Shown piece by piece: positions 63,101 through 64,000 of a stretch of DNA of 64,000 nt. The DNA is from Tanytarsus gracilentus (Eukaryota > Arthropoda > Insecta > Diptera > Chironomidae), in the NCBI GenBank assembly GCA_038502055.1, contig JAXRKN010000045.1, forward strand, positions 6,842,501-6,906,500. Direction: 5' to 3'. Below the pieces are notes generated by a model. The model saw only the letters and a program-made list of their open reading frames with translations. It was not told the origin of the DNA and searched no databases. The translations under genes and the position numbers were made by a program. Within the stretch, counting starts at the first letter, position 1. Each line of letters opens with the position of its first letter.

Positions 63101-64000
63101 TTAAAGGTTGAAGAATTCATGCAGAAAGTTGAAGAGAAGTTTAAACTTTAAAATCAACTGTGATTTTTAAAGAAAGAACTTGAAGAGCTTTGATGATAAA
63201 TATTAATTAAACTTTTTGTATAAAAGTGTTTTGCACTACATTATTTTTCAAAATGTTTAATAATTTTTATTAAATGTTTTACCTACTCCTTGATTTTTTA
63301 AAAAAGCTTAAAGCTTTGGTTTGATTTTTAAACACCTTTAAATTTTTTCATTAAATATTTTTCAAAACACATATGCTGCAATAGCTGCAAAGATTTTTTT
63401 ATTTGAATGTATAAAAATGAATTAACTACGTGACTTCCACTAACATAAAAACAACAACAAATTTAAGGCGCACGTTTATCTCAATGGAAGAGCAACAGAA
63501 TATTTTCATGTTCTTTCTTTCTTCTTTTTTTGCTTTCTGCATTTTAATTAACATCGCAATGTTGAAGGGATGTTAATGTAATGAGGAGGAAAATAATAAA
63601 GAGTGGGTTATAAAAAAAACAGTGAAAGTAACTAAAAGAATTTTAAAAAAAACTTTAAATATTATTTTGAAGGAAAACTTTAAACGTTTTAAAAGTTTCA
63701 AAAAAGAAAATTTATCCAAACTTAAATATTCTGTTTTATGCCATTTCAAACTCAACAACAAAACTTCTTTAAGTCCTGTCAAGTGCATTATCCTAACACC
63801 TTCCAAGTTTTCGATTTAAAATTTCAATTTATGCAGAAAAACTTTCGACGTGACACGAAAAGAATAAAAAACTATGCTTTTAGCAAGTCACAACAGTCAC
63901 TAACCTCAATTCTAAACAAAAGCTCACACAATAAATTCTGCTCAGTATTTTTCCTTCTGTCTTATGAGAATTGTACGGAAATTTCGTCACACTGAATTTT
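57110..64000 (-). other. Upstream intron or flank, no exon recognised
   Basis: 6.9 kb of AT-rich DNA. The exon at 57109 starts in phase 1, so at least one more upstream exon is expected, but a short exon could not be picked out by eye. A half-site of the hairpin class (GTGTCCACTCCT) lies at 58357, and a degenerate MITE-like inverted repeat at 62365-62470. Confidence 0.6.
62365..62470. repeat. Possible degenerate MITE
   Basis: TAGGCTGACTATCTG on the left and CATCTGGTCACCCTA on the right are imperfect inverted repeats about 106 bp apart with an AT-rich centre. Confidence 0.3.

Noticed and set aside
1..64000. CRISPR arrays, bacterial operons, rRNA
   Set aside because: The sequence is intron-bearing eukaryotic DNA; no such structures are present.

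Overview
The window is AT-rich eukaryotic DNA with compact exons, GT-AG introns and long, nearly empty introns. It looks like an insect, most likely a nematoceran fly. The evidence is the gene families seen and a nested secreted leucine-rich-repeat (LRR) gene of the kind abundant in midges. The species assignment is inference.

One very large minus-strand gene fills the window. I trace 18 coding exons from about 57.1 kb down to base 1, all with matching splice phases, and the gene is open at both ends. In protein order it encodes a disordered N-terminal region (exon 56303-57109), an F-BAR-like helical module (exons at 49.8, 35.0, 34.8 and 33.6-33.9 kb), a coiled-coil/linker (32.5-31.7 kb), a basic linker (22.8-23.0 kb), a complete C1 zinc-finger domain split over two exons (15.5 and 14.3 kb), disordered linkers, and a tandem SH3 module (3.8-1.6 kb). 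The C1-SH3-SH3 part is STAC-like. STAC proteins are adaptors of L-type voltage-gated calcium channels. An F-BAR module upstream adds a membrane-curvature domain that vertebrate STAC proteins lack.

Two coding choices stand out. An alternative last exon at 6552-6658 would end the protein after the C1 domain, without SH3 domains. At the normal family C-terminus (TGA at 1635-1637, followed by C) the frame does not close. It stays open in the same frame for 347 codons, crosses a phase-matched 152-bp intron and continues 146 more codons to the window edge. This looks like programmed stop-codon readthrough with an extension of at least 494 residues, and it is the most interesting signal here.

Two small intronless secreted-protein genes lie inside host introns: one LRR gene on the plus strand (55.5-56.1 kb) and one short peptide gene on the minus strand (17.7-18.1 kb). 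Each has a TATA box. The rest is intron with repeats: a retroposon-like insertion with a 23-bp target duplication (9.4-10.5 kb), a 1.86-kb tandem duplication (39.0-42.7 kb), two related non-autonomous elements carrying minisatellites (37.4-38.4 and 43.1-44.0 kb), a 198-bp MITE (52.3 kb), and a scattered set of about 100-bp hairpins with G-rich arms. No exon was found from 57110 to 64000, so the first exon is either undetected there or beyond the window.
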